Positions 17,614 through 26,475 of a stretch of DNA of 64,000 nt are shown here, piece after piece. The position numbers and the translations under genes are program-made. The notes under the pieces are model-generated. The model saw nothing but the letters and a program-made list of their open reading frames with translations. It was not told the DNA's origin and did not search any database. How positions within the stretch are numbered: the first letter of the stretch is position 1; each line of letters opens with the position of its first letter. Source of the stretch: Bailinhaonella thermotolerans (GTDB lineage: Bacteria > Actinomycetota > Actinomycetes > Streptosporangiales > Streptosporangiaceae); contig NZ_QZEY01000001.1 of the NCBI RefSeq assembly GCF_003594875.1, positions 62,001 through 126,000 on the forward strand, read 5' to 3'.

Positions 17614-17757
17614 GTGAACCTCACGCACGCCCAGACCTTCACGGCGCCCGTTCCCGGCCACGACCGGGCGGAGCACCTCCGCGCCGCCGCGCTCTCGCCC
17701 TGGGGCCGCCCGGGCGCCCGCACCAGGCCGTACGGCAGCGGCCCCGCGGGCTTCTGA
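17614..17757 (+). CDS. Possible leaderless 47-residue ORF before ArsR
   Basis: GTG at 17614 lies seven bases after the TATAGT -10 box, the spacing expected for a leaderless mRNA. The frame stays open for 47 codons (VNLTHAQTFTAPVPGHDRAE at the start) and ends five bases before the ArsR start, which itself has no ribosome site. Translation through this ORF could therefore feed the ArsR gene. The peptide is Arg/Pro/Gly-rich and matches no family I know. It could be a leader peptide or a chance frame in GC-rich DNA. Confidence 0.4.
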   Translation: MNLTHAQTFTAPVPGHDRAEHLRAAALSPWGRPGARTRPYGSGPAGF

Positions 17758-17762
17758 CCCCC

Positions 17763-18107
17763 ATGGCAGCCATGGAGACGAGCTCTGCGGAGCGGGTGTT
17801 CGCGGCGCTGGCCAGCCCGGTGCGCCGGGAGGTTCTGCGGCTGCTGCGGGACGCCGGGCCGCAACCGGTCAACGAACTCGCCGCACACTTCGCCATGGCC
17901 CGCCCGAGCTTCTCCGAGCACCTGCGGGTGCTGCGGGAGGCCGGGCTGGTCAGCGAGACCCGGGCCGGACGGCAGCGGCTCTACCGGCTGGAGGGCGCCG
18001 CCCTGTACGAGGTGCAGGAGTGGCTGAACCCCTTCGAACGGTTCTGGCGCGAGAAGCTCACCGGGCTGCGCGAGCTCCTCGATTCGCTGGACGAGGACGA
18101 GTCGTGA
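17763..18107 (+). CDS. ArsR-family regulator (SdpR-like)
   Basis: Winged-helix repressor of 114 residues: FAALASPVRREVLRLLRDAG, then FSEHLRVLREAGLVSETRAG and QRLYRL. No metal-binding Cys pair is present, so it belongs with the metal-independent SdpR-like members. These commonly precede an SRPBCC gene, as here: its stop overlaps the SRPBCC start as GTGA. ATG 17763 is used; ATG 17772 is an alternative. No Shine-Dalgarno sequence is seen, which supports coupling to the small ORF upstream. The operator at 17583 is its probable binding site. Confidence 0.9.
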   Translation: MAAMETSSAERVFAALASPVRREVLRLLRDAGPQPVNELAAHFAMARPSFSEHLRVLREAGLVSETRAGRQRLYRLEGAALYEVQEWLNPFERFWREKLTGLRELLDSLDEDES

Positions 18108-18565
18108 CCGGAGACGATCTGACCACCGTCCGCGTCGACCAGTTCCTGCCACACCCGCCGGCCAGGGTGTGGCGCGCGCTGACCGAGCCCGAGCTGATCG
18201 CCCGCTGGCTGATGCCCGCGGACTTCCGCCTGGAGGTCGGCCACCGCTACACGATGCGGGCCACCGCCATGCCGGGCACCGGCTTCTCCGGCACCGTCCA
18301 GGCCGAGGTGCTGGCCTTCGAGCCCGAACGCATGCTCCGCATCGGCTGGCGCGACGCCGATTCCGACCAGCCCTGCGGCGCCGACTGGACCATCACCTGG
18401 ACCCTGCGCCCCGAGGGCCGCGGCACCCGGCTCTTCCTCACCCACGAGGGCCTCGACCCCGACAACCCTCTCCAGCGGCGCGCCCGCACGATCATGGGCG
18501 GCGGCTGGCGCTCCATCCTCACGCGCCGCCTCGGCGAGGTCCTCCGGGACCTCGAACCCCGATGA
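18104..18565 (+). CDS. SRPBCC (AHSA1-like) domain protein
   Basis: A 153-residue START/Bet v1-like ligand-binding protein. VDQFLPHPPARVWRALTEPE and IARWL mark the N-terminus and GTRLFLTHEGLD, GGGWRSILTRL-type residues the C-terminal helix, as in the AHSA1/YndB group. It begins at GTG 18104, overlapping the ArsR stop. It is cotranscribed with ArsR and the DinB-like gene. These proteins bind hydrophobic small molecules; the ligand may act as the inducer for the operon, which is an inference. Confidence 0.9.
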   Translation: MTGDDLTTVRVDQFLPHPPARVWRALTEPELIARWLMPADFRLEVGHRYTMRATAMPGTGFSGTVQAEVLAFEPERMLRIGWRDADSDQPCGADWTITWTLRPEGRGTRLFLTHEGLDPDNPLQRRARTIMGGGWRSILTRRLGEVLRDLEPR

Positions 18566-18593
18566 CCCCCACTCCGAACACCGGGAGTCCAAC

Positions 18594-19187
18594 ATGTCCG
18601 ATATCGCAGATCGCTACGCCCACCTCGCCGAGGGCTTCCTGGCCCGGATCAGGGCCACCCCCGCCCCCCTGTGGGACGCCCCGAGCCCCTGCCCGGGCTG
18701 GACGGCCCGTGACGTGGTCGCGCACGTCATCAACGGCCACCGCGGCATCCTGGCCATGGTCCACCGGACCCCGCCCCGCCCCGCACACGGCGTCGCGGTC
18801 TCCCCCATGGCCGACGCCCCGGCCGTGGCACCCGGCGCCGACCTGGCCACGGCGTTCACCGCCTGGCGTGACGACATGCTGGCCGTACTCCGCGACCCGG
18901 CGACGGCCTCCCGGCGACTGCCCGGCGGCCCGCTCGGGCCGGTCCCGGTGGAGCAGGCCGCCGACGTGATCGGCTCCCTGGAACTGCTGGGACACACCTG
19001 GGACCTGGCGCGCGCCACCGGCGGCGACGAGGCACTGGACCCCGCCGCCGTCGCCCGCACCCACCGGGCGCTGATCCAGCACCACGCGGCCCTCCTGGCC
19101 ACAGGCGCGTTCGCCCCGAGCACCCCCCTGCCCGAAGGCGCCGACGCGCAGACCGCCTTCCTGTGCTTCATCGGCCGCCACCCCTGA
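18594..19187 (+). CDS. TIGR03086-type DinB/maleylpyruvate isomerase-like protein
   Basis: A 197-residue four-helix protein of the mycothiol-dependent maleylpyruvate isomerase/DinB fold. Key signatures are PCPGWTARDVVAHVINGHRG near residue 35-50 and LELLGHTWDLARATG near 125-140. The His residues (HVINGH, GHTWD) form the probable metal site. It lies 28 bp after the SRPBCC gene and completes the ArsR operon. Members are thought to transfer or use mycothiol in detoxification. This suggests an actinomycete host and a role for the operon against a reactive compound. Confidence 0.88.
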   Translation: MSDIADRYAHLAEGFLARIRATPAPLWDAPSPCPGWTARDVVAHVINGHRGILAMVHRTPPRPAHGVAVSPMADAPAVAPGADLATAFTAWRDDMLAVLRDPATASRRLPGGPLGPVPVEQAADVIGSLELLGHTWDLARATGGDEALDPAAVARTHRALIQHHAALLATGAFAPSTPLPEGADAQTAFLCFIGRHP

Positions 19188-19269
19188 CCCACCCGCCTCG
19201 GCCCCGCCGCCACCGGACGTGGCCCATCAAGAACGCGTCCGGGCGCAGACCGCCGGCCCCCGCCCGTCG

Positions 19270-20163
19270 TCAGCTCGTGACGCGCTCTGTCACGTTGGCG
19301 ACGAATTCTTGGATCGCGGTGACCATCTGGGTGAGGCCGGGCTGTTCGATCGGCATGTGGCCCGCGTTCTCCAGGCGGACCAGCCGCTTGGGAACGGACA
19401 ACCGCTCGTAGAACGGCAGGCTGAGCTCGATCGGGGTCCAGCGGTCGGCGCCGGGATGGACCATCAGGACGGGGCAGGCGGTGAAATCCTCGGGCTCCAC
19501 CTCCGGCCTGGAGGTCATGAACGTACGCAAGAAGCGCAGGGAGACGTGATTGCCGCCACCGCGCCGGTCGGCCGCGACGACCCGGTTGAGCTCGGGGGTG
19601 TTGGACATGGCTGACATCCTCGCCACCCATCTGATCGGGAGGTGCAGGCCGTCCAGGGGCCTGAGCAGCTGGAATGGCAGTCTGCCGAGCAGCGGGAGCC
19701 GGGCCGTGGCGGTACGCACCCGCGGGCGGCGGATGTCGAGCAGGCACGTCACGATCAGGCCGTCCGCGCCGGAGCGGGCCGCGGCGCTGTAGGCGAGCAG
19801 GCCGCCCATGCTCGCTCCGATCAGGAAGATCGGCCGACCGTCCCGCTCCTTGACGATGAGGTCCGCGGCGCAATCGACCCAGTCGTCGTAGCCTACGCGC
19901 TGCCCGTTGAGCCGGGTCGTCCCGTAGCCGGGCAGATCCGGGGCGACGACCTCCACCGCGTCCGTGGCGCCGATCAGGTGGGTGTAGGGCAGCAGCATGC
20001 CGCCATAGCCGCCGGCGCCGTGCAGCGCGATCAGCTTCGCGCTCGCCTCCGGCGCGGTCACCCGCTCGATATGGATCTCCATCCCGCGCCAGGACCACCA
20101 CTCCTCGGTGTGCCGGCCCCGCGCGGGCGGCAACTCGGGGAAGAAGCGCAGATACTCGCTCAT
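19270..20163 (-). CDS. Alpha/beta hydrolase
   Basis: Serine hydrolase of 297 residues. Nucleophile in LIGASMGGLLA (GxSxG), Asp in VLMVHPGADRWTP, His in LENAGHMPIEQPG, with the oxyanion HGAGGYGG near residue 50. The ATG at 20163 has AAGGAG six bases upstream; a longer upstream frame is rejected. It diverges from a TetR gene at 20244, and the gap contains GAGT-GATT-ACTC. The TetR probably represses this gene and responds to a substrate or product. Substrate unknown. Confidence 0.92.
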   Translation of the reverse strand: MSEYLRFFPELPPARGRHTEEWWSWRGMEIHIERVTAPEASAKLIALHGAGGYGGMLLPYTHLIGATDAVEVVAPDLPGYGTTRLNGQRVGYDDWVDCAADLIVKERDGRPIFLIGASMGGLLAYSAAARSGADGLIVTCLLDIRRPRVRTATARLPLLGRLPFQLLRPLDGLHLPIRWVARMSAMSNTPELNRVVAADRRGGGNHVSLRFLRTFMTSRPEVEPEDFTACPVLMVHPGADRWTPIELSLPFYERLSVPKRLVRLENAGHMPIEQPGLTQMVTAIQEFVANVTERVTS

Positions 20164-20201
20164 GTCTGCTCCTTGGGAAGACGAGTACGCCCGACGATAA
20201 T

Positions 20202-20213
20202 GAGTGATTACTC
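20202..20213. promoter_or_regulatory. TetR operator GAGT-GATT-ACTC
   Basis: Short dyad flanked by T and G (TGAGTGATTACTCG), in the AT-richer 80-bp gap between the hydrolase and TetR genes. A second ACTCG occurs at 20222-20226. Position and symmetry fit a TetR site controlling both genes. Confidence 0.5.
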
Positions 20214-20243
20214 GCGTTTCTACTCGCTTTTGGAGCCCCTCCG

Positions 20244-20957
20244 ATGGCCGACCCCAAACGGCTGCGGCCGCGTAAAACCCCACGTCAGCAGCGGTCAGCC
20301 GACACCGTCGAGCGAATCCTGCAGGCGGCTGCTCGCGTCTTCGTCGAGCACGGGTACGCCGCCGGCACCACCAACCGCATCGCCGAGGCCGCGAACCTGT
20401 CGATCGGCTCGCTCTACCAGTACTTCCCGAACAAGGACGCCATCTTGATCCAGCTCGTCCGCAGGCACATCGACGACGGAACCGCCGCGATCGGGAAGAT
20501 CCTCGAACGCCCGCTCCCCGACACGCTCGAGGCGAAACTCGACCTCTTCATCGCCGCCGCGATCGACGCCCACCGCGGCGACCCCAGGCTCCACCGCGTC
20601 ATCTTCGAAGAGTCACCCCGCCCACCGGCGCTCCTGGCCGAACTCCACGCCCTCCACGACACCGCGGTCGGCCATCTCGCGGCAATGCTGGACATCCCGA
20701 GGCTGACCGCATGGTTCGTCATCACCACCATCGAGTCACTCACGCACCGCTATATCGGCGACCACCCCGAACCCGACTATCCCGCCTTCCACACCGAACT
20801 CCGCACGATGCTGACCACCTACCTCGAACACACGGCCGCCGCCGTCCCGTCTCGCTGTGATGATCCGCGCCTGACCCCCCGCCGGGCAACGGAAGGAGCC
20901 GGCGCCGGGACGGGATCACAAGATCACGGCCGGCCGGGGGCGGGGGTCAGCCGGTGA
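20244..20957 (+). CDS. TetR-family repressor
   Basis: TetR regulator of 237 residues. HTH: ILQAAARVFVEHGYAAGTTN, then LSIGSLYQYFPNKDAILIQL. The remaining ~150 residues form the ligand domain, and the last ~35 are a Gly/Arg-rich tail that runs 11 bp into the opposite-strand M81 gene. It diverges from the alpha/beta hydrolase that it likely controls. The start at ATG 20244 has only a weak site (GGAGCCCC). Confidence 0.92.
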   Translation: MADPKRLRPRKTPRQQRSADTVERILQAAARVFVEHGYAAGTTNRIAEAANLSIGSLYQYFPNKDAILIQLVRRHIDDGTAAIGKILERPLPDTLEAKLDLFIAAAIDAHRGDPRLHRVIFEESPRPPALLAELHALHDTAVGHLAAMLDIPRLTAWFVITTIESLTHRYIGDHPEPDYPAFHTELRTMLTTYLEHTAAAVPSRCDDPRLTPRRATEGAGAGTGSQDHGRPGAGVSR

Positions 20958-22398
20958 GGGGGCGGGGGTCGAAGTCCGCGCCGGGGTCCAGGGGGAAGAT
21001 CGGGCGCTCCAGGTGGCGGTACGGCAGGCGGTGCAGGTCCTGGTCGACCCCGCCGGGGGTGAGCGCCAGCATCCAGCCGGCCGCGGCGTCGAACAGCTCC
21101 GGCTCCAGATAGCCGATCTTGACGGTGACGATCCCCGCGCCGGCCACGTCCACGCCCAGGCGCCGGTAGGACTCCAGCAGGCGGTACTGCATGCGGCGCG
21201 AGGTCAGGAACACGCTCAGCCCGCCCACGCGCACGCTCGCCACCCGGCCGCCGTCGGGGTCGTCGGCCAGCGCCTCCAGCGTCCCCTCCAGCAGGAGCGG
21301 GCCCGGCGGGCGCGCGTCCAGCCGGCCCCCGGCGCGGACCCGCACCGGCGCCCCCACCGCCAGCCCCTCCAGACCGGCCACGGCCTCGGGATCGAACAGG
21401 GAGGCGTAGACCGCGCGGACCCGCCCGTCGCGGATCTCGGGCCGGGCCAGCATGCGCTCCAGCGCGTAGGTGACGTCGTCGGCCCCGCCCGCCCCCGGGT
21501 TGTCCCCCGAGTCGCTGATGAAGTACGGCCGGGCCGCGTCGTCCTTCAGCGCCGCGTCCAGGCACTCGTCCATCGTCCCGGCCGGAGCGACGAAGGCGAA
21601 CTCGTCCCGCGCGTCCCAGAACGCCCGCCCCAGCTCCCGCGCGCCCTCCTCGGCCGCCCGGGCGTCGGTCCCGGTCACCACCACGGCGCCCCGGCAGCGC
21701 GGCTCGTCCGCCCAGGCGAACCCGATCCAGATCGCCGCGTCGATCACGCCCGGCCGGGCCTCCACCTCCGGGATCCGCGCGTACAGGCCCCGGGCGGGCT
21801 CGACCCGGGTGCTGGTCATCTCCCCGGGCAGCAGGATCGGCACGTGCACCAGCGCCTTGTGCGGCCGCCCTCCCCGGCGCAACGCCTCCACCAGGTTGCG
21901 GGCGGCGCGCTCGCGGGTCTCCCACACGTCCACGTGCGGCGCGGTGCGGTAGCAGGTGAGCAGGTCGCAGCCGTCGAACAGGGCCGGGGAGACGTTGCCG
22001 TGCAGGTCCATCGCGGCCGACACGAGCGGGCCGGAGCCGATGACGGCGCGGATGGCGGCGATCAGGTCGCCCTCGGCGTCCTGGCGGCCGGCCACGCTCA
22101 TGGCGCCGTGGATGTCCAGCAGCATCCCGTCCACGGGGGCCTCGGCCAGGCCGCGCACGATCTCCTCCTTCCACGCCTCGTAGGCGGCGGGCTCGACGGC
22201 CCCGCCGGGCAGGGCGCGGGCGTGCACGAGGGGCACCCACTCCACGCCGGCCGCCCACGGCTCGCCGCGCCAGCCGTACCGGTCGAGCAGGGCCTGGCCG
22301 CGGGTGACCTCGAAGTCGGCGGCGCCGCTGCGGTGGGGGGAGAAGGTGCTGGACTCGATGTGGACGCCGCCGATGGCGACGCGCAGGGGACGGGACAC
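20947..22398 (-). CDS. M81-family metallopeptidase (MlrC-like)
   Basis: A 483-residue protein of peptidase family M81, related to microcystinase C. The N-terminal VAIGGVHIESSTFSPHRSG, LLDIHGAMSVAG and AAMDLHGNVSP carry the predicted zinc ligands (Asp/His). The C-terminal domain begins near FISDSGDNPGAGGADDVTYA, also conserved. No signal peptide is seen, so it is cytoplasmic. GTG 22398 is used. It lies just downstream of the ROK gene and beside a dipeptide-type ABC importer, so it may hydrolyse an imported peptide or amide. The exact substrate is unknown. Confidence 0.9.
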   Translation of the reverse strand: MSRPLRVAIGGVHIESSTFSPHRSGAADFEVTRGQALLDRYGWRGEPWAAGVEWVPLVHARALPGGAVEPAAYEAWKEEIVRGLAEAPVDGMLLDIHGAMSVAGRQDAEGDLIAAIRAVIGSGPLVSAAMDLHGNVSPALFDGCDLLTCYRTAPHVDVWETRERAARNLVEALRRGGRPHKALVHVPILLPGEMTSTRVEPARGLYARIPEVEARPGVIDAAIWIGFAWADEPRCRGAVVVTGTDARAAEEGARELGRAFWDARDEFAFVAPAGTMDECLDAALKDDAARPYFISDSGDNPGAGGADDVTYALERMLARPEIRDGRVRAVYASLFDPEAVAGLEGLAVGAPVRVRAGGRLDARPPGPLLLEGTLEALADDPDGGRVASVRVGGLSVFLTSRRMQYRLLESYRRLGVDVAGAGIVTVKIGYLEPELFDAAAGWMLALTPGGVDQDLHRLPYRHLERPIFPLDPGADFDPRPLTG

Positions 22399-22411
22399 AG
22401 GCGTGGACGCT

Positions 22412-22453
22412 TTCGGCTAGGAGGGGCGCAGGTTCGGCTAGGAGGGGCGCAGG
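22412..22453. repeat. Perfect 21-bp tandem duplication across the ROK stop
   Basis: Two identical 21-bp units (22412-22432 and 22433-22453), each containing CTAGGAGGGGCGCAGG. The unit includes the last codons and TAG stop of the ROK gene, so the second LRPS-stop is a non-coding echo. A recent slippage event is likely. Confidence 0.85.
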
Positions 22454-23574
22454 TCGACGGTCTCGCGCAGCAGGCGGGCCAGCCCGGTCAGGGCCGCGTC
22501 CGCGCCGGCGAGGCTCGCCTCGATGGACAGGGCCTGGGTCAGGGGCGGCAGGCAGCGCTCGTACAGCATGCTCTTGACCGCCGCCACGTAGACGTCCAGG
22601 CTCGACAGGGCGCCGCCGAGGACGACGGCGTCGGGGTTGAGGAAGTTGACCAGGCTCGACAGCGCCACCCCGAGCGAGCGGCCCGCCTGGCGGACCAGGG
22701 CCACCGCGGCCGGGTCGGCGTCGACGGTGGCGGCGATGACGTCGCGGGTGCGGGTCACGGGCAGCCCGTGCTCGGCCAGCTCGCGGGCGAGCGCGGCGCC
22801 GCTGGCGACCGTCTCCAGGCACCCGCGGCTGCCGCAGCTACAGGCGCGCTCGCCGCTGTCGGCCACCCGCACGTGGGTCAGGTCGCCGCTCAGGCCGCGC
22901 CCGCCGCGGTGGACCTGCCCGCCGCTGACCAGGCAGCCCCCGATGCCGGTGCCGGCCTTGACGTAGATCATGTCGCCGGTCCCGCCGCGCGTGGCGTACT
23001 CGCCGACGGCGGCGGCCTTGGCGTCGTTGTCGACCACCGCCGGCACCCCGAAGCGCTCGCGCAGGTCACTCTGGGCGTCGTGGCCGCTCCAGCCGGGCAT
23101 GCGGGCCGGGCCGACGAGGCGGCCGTGGGGGTACTCCACCGGCCCGGGCAGGGCCACGCCGACGGCCAGCAGCCGCTGCCCGGGCGCGTGGGCGGCGCGC
23201 AGCCGGTCGACGGCGGCGCCGAGCTCGTCGAAGACGGGGCCGGGGCCGGCGGCGATGTCGATGGGGGCCTCGCCGGCGGCCAGGAGATGGCCCGAGGGCC
23301 AGACCAGGCCGGCGCGCAGGTGGCGCCCGCCCAGCTCGGCCACCGCGAGCACGCCGCCGGCCTCCCGGGGGCGCAGGATCTTGGGGCGGCGGCCGCCGGT
23401 GGAGGCGCCCACGCCCTCCTCCAGGATGACGCCCTCCTCCAGCAGGCGGCGCACCACGCTGGAGACGGTCGAGGGCGCGACCTGCAGGGCCTCCACCAGA
23501 TCCGCGCGGGAGGTCGCCTTGCCGCTGGCCAGCAGGCTCAGCGTCTGCTCGCGCAGATTGGCGGGCTCGGACAT
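22438..23574 (-). CDS. ROK-family transcriptional regulator
   Basis: A 378-residue repressor combining a winged HTH (TSRADLVEALQVAPSTVSSV) with a ROK sugar-kinase-like domain. The ATP-site VKAGTGIGGCLVSGG and the zinc motif CSCGSRGCLE are clear, and VDNDAKAAAVGEY carries the catalytic Asp. The ATG at 23574 follows GAGGAGAGGC. It is divergent from the ABC importer operon and upstream of the M81 gene, so it likely senses a sugar-like or peptide ligand and controls both. Whether the kinase is active cannot be said. Confidence 0.93.
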   Translation of the reverse strand: MSEPANLREQTLSLLASGKATSRADLVEALQVAPSTVSSVVRRLLEEGVILEEGVGASTGGRRPKILRPREAGGVLAVAELGGRHLRAGLVWPSGHLLAAGEAPIDIAAGPGPVFDELGAAVDRLRAAHAPGQRLLAVGVALPGPVEYPHGRLVGPARMPGWSGHDAQSDLRERFGVPAVVDNDAKAAAVGEYATRGGTGDMIYVKAGTGIGGCLVSGGQVHRGGRGLSGDLTHVRVADSGERACSCGSRGCLETVASGAALARELAEHGLPVTRTRDVIAATVDADPAAVALVRQAGRSLGVALSSLVNFLNPDAVVLGGALSSLDVYVAAVKSMLYERCLPPLTQALSIEASLAGADAALTGLARLLRETVDLRPS

Positions 23575-23696
23575 GCCTCTCCTCACTAGATGAACACGGC
23601 AGGTACCCATCATCGAGCACGACGACAGCACCGGAGGAAGTCTCCAGCCGGGACCCTAGCCGAAATAAGTACTCCGAAAAAAGGTAGTTTCTCGCA

Positions 23697-23726
23697 TTGA
23701 CTTCGCACTTGCTCCCTCTATACGTT
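23697..23726 (+). promoter_or_regulatory. Promoter of ABC importer operon
   Basis: TTGACT at 23697 and TACGTT at 23721 with an 18-bp spacer (or TATACG at 23719 with 16), about 54 bp before the binding-protein start. TCCGAA occurs on both sides (23673 region and 23728 region), a possible ROK operator pair. Confidence 0.55.
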
Positions 23727-23779
23727 CTCCGAACTGAACGGCCCCCGGAGGGCACACCCACGTCTTGACGAGGAGAACC

Positions 23780-25513
23780 ATGGGGACGAGAACGCGCATC
23801 GTGAGCGTCGCGGTGGCCCTCGGGCTCGGCCTGACCGCCTGCGGCGGCGGCAGCGGAGGCAACGGCGGCGGCGGCACGGGCGGCGCCCAGGGCAAGGACA
23901 CCGCCACCGTCGCCTTCCGCACGCCCACCTGGATCCTGCCGATCTCGGCCCCCGGCTTCACCCAGGGCGAGAACGAGATCTTCACCACCGCCCTGTACCG
24001 CAAGCTCTACGCCTACAAGCTCGACGGCTCACGCCCCGACAACATCGACACCGACCGCTCCCTGGCCCAGCCCCCCGCCGTCAGCGACGGCGGCCGCACC
24101 CTGACCATCACCCTCAAGGACAACACCTGGTCCGACGGCACCCCCATCACCACCAAGGACATCAAGTTCTGGTGGGACCTGGTCACCGCCAACAAGGACA
24201 AGTGGGCCTCCTACAAGCCCGGCGGCTTCCCCGACAACATCGAGACCTTCACCGTCAAGGACCCCAAGACCTTCTCCCTCACCACCAAGAAGGCCTACAA
24301 CACCGCCTGGTTCGTCGGGAACCAGCTCAACCGCGTCGTCCCCCTCCCCCAGCACGCCTGGGACAAGGGCGACCCCAAGACCACCTTCGACACCCTCTTC
24401 ACCGCCGCCAAGGACCCCAAGACCTACGCCACCAACCCGCTGTGGAAGACCGGCAGCGGCCCCTGGAAACTCCACAGCTACGCCCCCGGCGGCGAGGTCG
24501 TCCTCACCAAGCAGCCCACCTACTCCGGCACCGACAAGCCCAACCTGAACAAGATCGTGCTCCGGCCGTTCACCGGCGACGACGCCGAGTTCAACGTGCT
24601 GCGCGCCGGCCAGATCGACTACGGCTACGTGCCCCCCGCCAACCTGTCCCAGAAGGGCTACCTGCAGTCCAAGGGCTACACCATCGCCCCCTGGCACGGA
24701 TGGTCCATCACCTACCTGCAGCTCAACTTCAACAACCCCGCCACCGGGCCCCTGTTCAAGCAGCCCTACCTGCGCCAGACCCTGCAGATGCTCATCGACC
24801 AGCCCACCATCAGCAAGGTCATCTGGGCCGGCATGGCCTCCCCCACCTGCGGCCCCGTCCCCGCCAAGCCCGGCACCCCCGGCGGCCAGGGCTGCGCCTA
24901 CCCCTTCGACCCCGCCAAGGCCCGCCAGCTCCTGGAATCCCACGGCTGGAAGGTCACCCCCGACGGCCAGACCACCTGCCAGGACCCCGCCAAATGCGGC
25001 CCCGGCATCCCCCAGGGCACCCCGCTGAAGTTCACCGTCACCAGCCAGTCCGGCTTCAGCGCCACCACCAGGATGTTCGCCGAGATCAAGTCCCAGATGG
25101 CCAAGCTCGGCATCCAGCTCACCATCAAGGAAGTCCCCGACTCCGTCGCCGTCACCCCCGCCTGCAAGCCGGATGAGTCCAAGTGCGACTGGGACATGTC
25201 CTTCTTCGGCTCCCAGGGAAGCTGGTACTACCCCGCCTTCGCCTCCGGCGAGCGCCTCTTCCAGACCGACGCCCCCGTCAACCTCGGCAGCTACAGCAAC
25301 CCCCAGGCCGACCAGCTCATCGACAAGGCCCAGTTCTCCGCCGACGCCGACGCCCTGCGCGAGTACAACGACTTCCTCGCCAAGGACCTGCCGGTCCTGT
25401 GGATGCCCAACCCCGTCTACCAGATCTCGGCCTACAAGTCCGGCCTGCAGGGCGTCGAGCCCCAGGACCCCATGAACCTGATGTACTTCCAAGACTGGTC
25501 CTGGAAGAGCTGA
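23780..25513 (+). CDS. ABC importer solute-binding lipoprotein (SBP family 5)
   Basis: Extracellular peptide/nickel-type binding protein of 577 residues. A lipoprotein signal peptide ends in LGLTAC with the lipidated Cys at about residue 21, followed by a Gly-rich linker. The family-5 fold is shown by TKDIKFWWDLVTANKD, and QPYLRQTLQMLIDQPTISKV. Two Cys-rich loops (TCGPVPAKPGTPGGQGC, then TTCQDPAKCGPG) lie in the C-terminal lobe. ATG 23780 follows GAGGAGA. It is the first gene of the importer, two bases before the first permease, and delivers the substrate to it. Confidence 0.95.
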   Translation: MGTRTRIVSVAVALGLGLTACGGGSGGNGGGGTGGAQGKDTATVAFRTPTWILPISAPGFTQGENEIFTTALYRKLYAYKLDGSRPDNIDTDRSLAQPPAVSDGGRTLTITLKDNTWSDGTPITTKDIKFWWDLVTANKDKWASYKPGGFPDNIETFTVKDPKTFSLTTKKAYNTAWFVGNQLNRVVPLPQHAWDKGDPKTTFDTLFTAAKDPKTYATNPLWKTGSGPWKLHSYAPGGEVVLTKQPTYSGTDKPNLNKIVLRPFTGDDAEFNVLRAGQIDYGYVPPANLSQKGYLQSKGYTIAPWHGWSITYLQLNFNNPATGPLFKQPYLRQTLQMLIDQPTISKVIWAGMASPTCGPVPAKPGTPGGQGCAYPFDPAKARQLLESHGWKVTPDGQTTCQDPAKCGPGIPQGTPLKFTVTSQSGFSATTRMFAEIKSQMAKLGIQLTIKEVPDSVAVTPACKPDESKCDWDMSFFGSQGSWYYPAFASGERLFQTDAPVNLGSYSNPQADQLIDKAQFSADADALREYNDFLAKDLPVLWMPNPVYQISAYKSGLQGVEPQDPMNLMYFQDWSWKS

Positions 25514-25515
25514 CG

Positions 25516-26475
25516 GTGACCCGCTACCTCCTCACCCGCCTGGGCCAGGCCCTGGTCATCGTCATCCTGGTGACACTGATCACCTTCGTGATCCTGCACC
25601 TGCTCCCCGGCGGCGCCGCCCGCGCCATCCTCGGCAAGGAGGCCACCCTCCAGCAGATCGCCGCCTTCAACCACGAGATGGGCTACGACCGGCCGCTGTG
25701 GGAACAGTACGCGCTGTACCTGCGGCGGCTGGCCCAGGGCGACCTCGGCTACTCCTTCCAGCTCAACCAGTCCGTCGGCGAGGCCATCCTCCAGCGCCTG
25801 CCCAAGACCATGCTGCTGTCCCTGGCCTCCACCCTGCTGGCCGTCCTGATCGCCGTCCCCCTCGGCGTCGTCCAGGCCGTACGGCGCAACCGCTGGCCCG
25901 ACTACACCATCAACGCCCTGGCCCTGCTCGCCTACGCCACCCCCATCTTCTTCCTCGGCCTCCTCATGATCATCCTGTTCTCCCAGGTGTGGCCGGTCCT
26001 GCCCCCCGAAGCCCCCCAGGGCTTCACCCTCGCCGACGTGCTCGCCGACCCCGCCGGCCTGGTCCTGCCCATCCTGTCCCTGACGATCCTCACCGTCGCC
26101 GTCTACTCCCGGTACATCCGCTCCTCGATGGTCGACAACCTCAACGAGAACTACGTCCGAACCGCCCGCAGCAAGGGCCTGTCCGAAACCCGCGTCATCA
26201 TCGGGCACACCCTGCGCAACGGCCTGTTCCCCGTCATCACCCTGCTCGGCATGTACCTGCCCGCGCTGTTCAGCGGCGCCCTGGTCGTCGAACGACTGTT
26301 CAACTACCCCGGCATGGGCCTGCTCTTCTGGCAGGCCGCGCTCAAGCGCGACTACCCGATCCTCCTCGGCGTCACCCTGCTGATCTCGGTCGCCACCGTG
26401 GCCGGCGCGCTGATCGCCGACGTGCTCTACGCCGCGGCCGACCCGCGCGTCCGACTCAAGGCGGGCCGCTCATGA
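25516..26475 (+). CDS. ABC importer permease, DppB type
   Basis: Permease of 319 residues with six membrane segments. N-terminal RYLLTRLGQALVIVILVTLI is the typical DppB/OppB start; the EAA loop is in YVRTARSKGLSETRVIIGHT. The GTG at 25516 comes two bases after the binding-protein stop, and the 3' end overlaps the next permease as ATGA, so the genes are coupled. It forms the channel with the gene at 26472. Confidence 0.95.
   Translation: MTRYLLTRLGQALVIVILVTLITFVILHLLPGGAARAILGKEATLQQIAAFNHEMGYDRPLWEQYALYLRRLAQGDLGYSFQLNQSVGEAILQRLPKTMLLSLASTLLAVLIAVPLGVVQAVRRNRWPDYTINALALLAYATPIFFLGLLMIILFSQVWPVLPPEAPQGFTLADVLADPAGLVLPILSLTILTVAVYSRYIRSSMVDNLNENYVRTARSKGLSETRVIIGHTLRNGLFPVITLLGMYLPALFSGALVVERLFNYPGMGLLFWQAALKRDYPILLGVTLLISVATVAGALIADVLYAAADPRVRLKAGRS

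Noticed and set aside
22952-22970. GTAGATCA inside the ROK gene as a fifth 18-bp element
   Set aside because: Only eight bases match and they are explained by the coding sequence.
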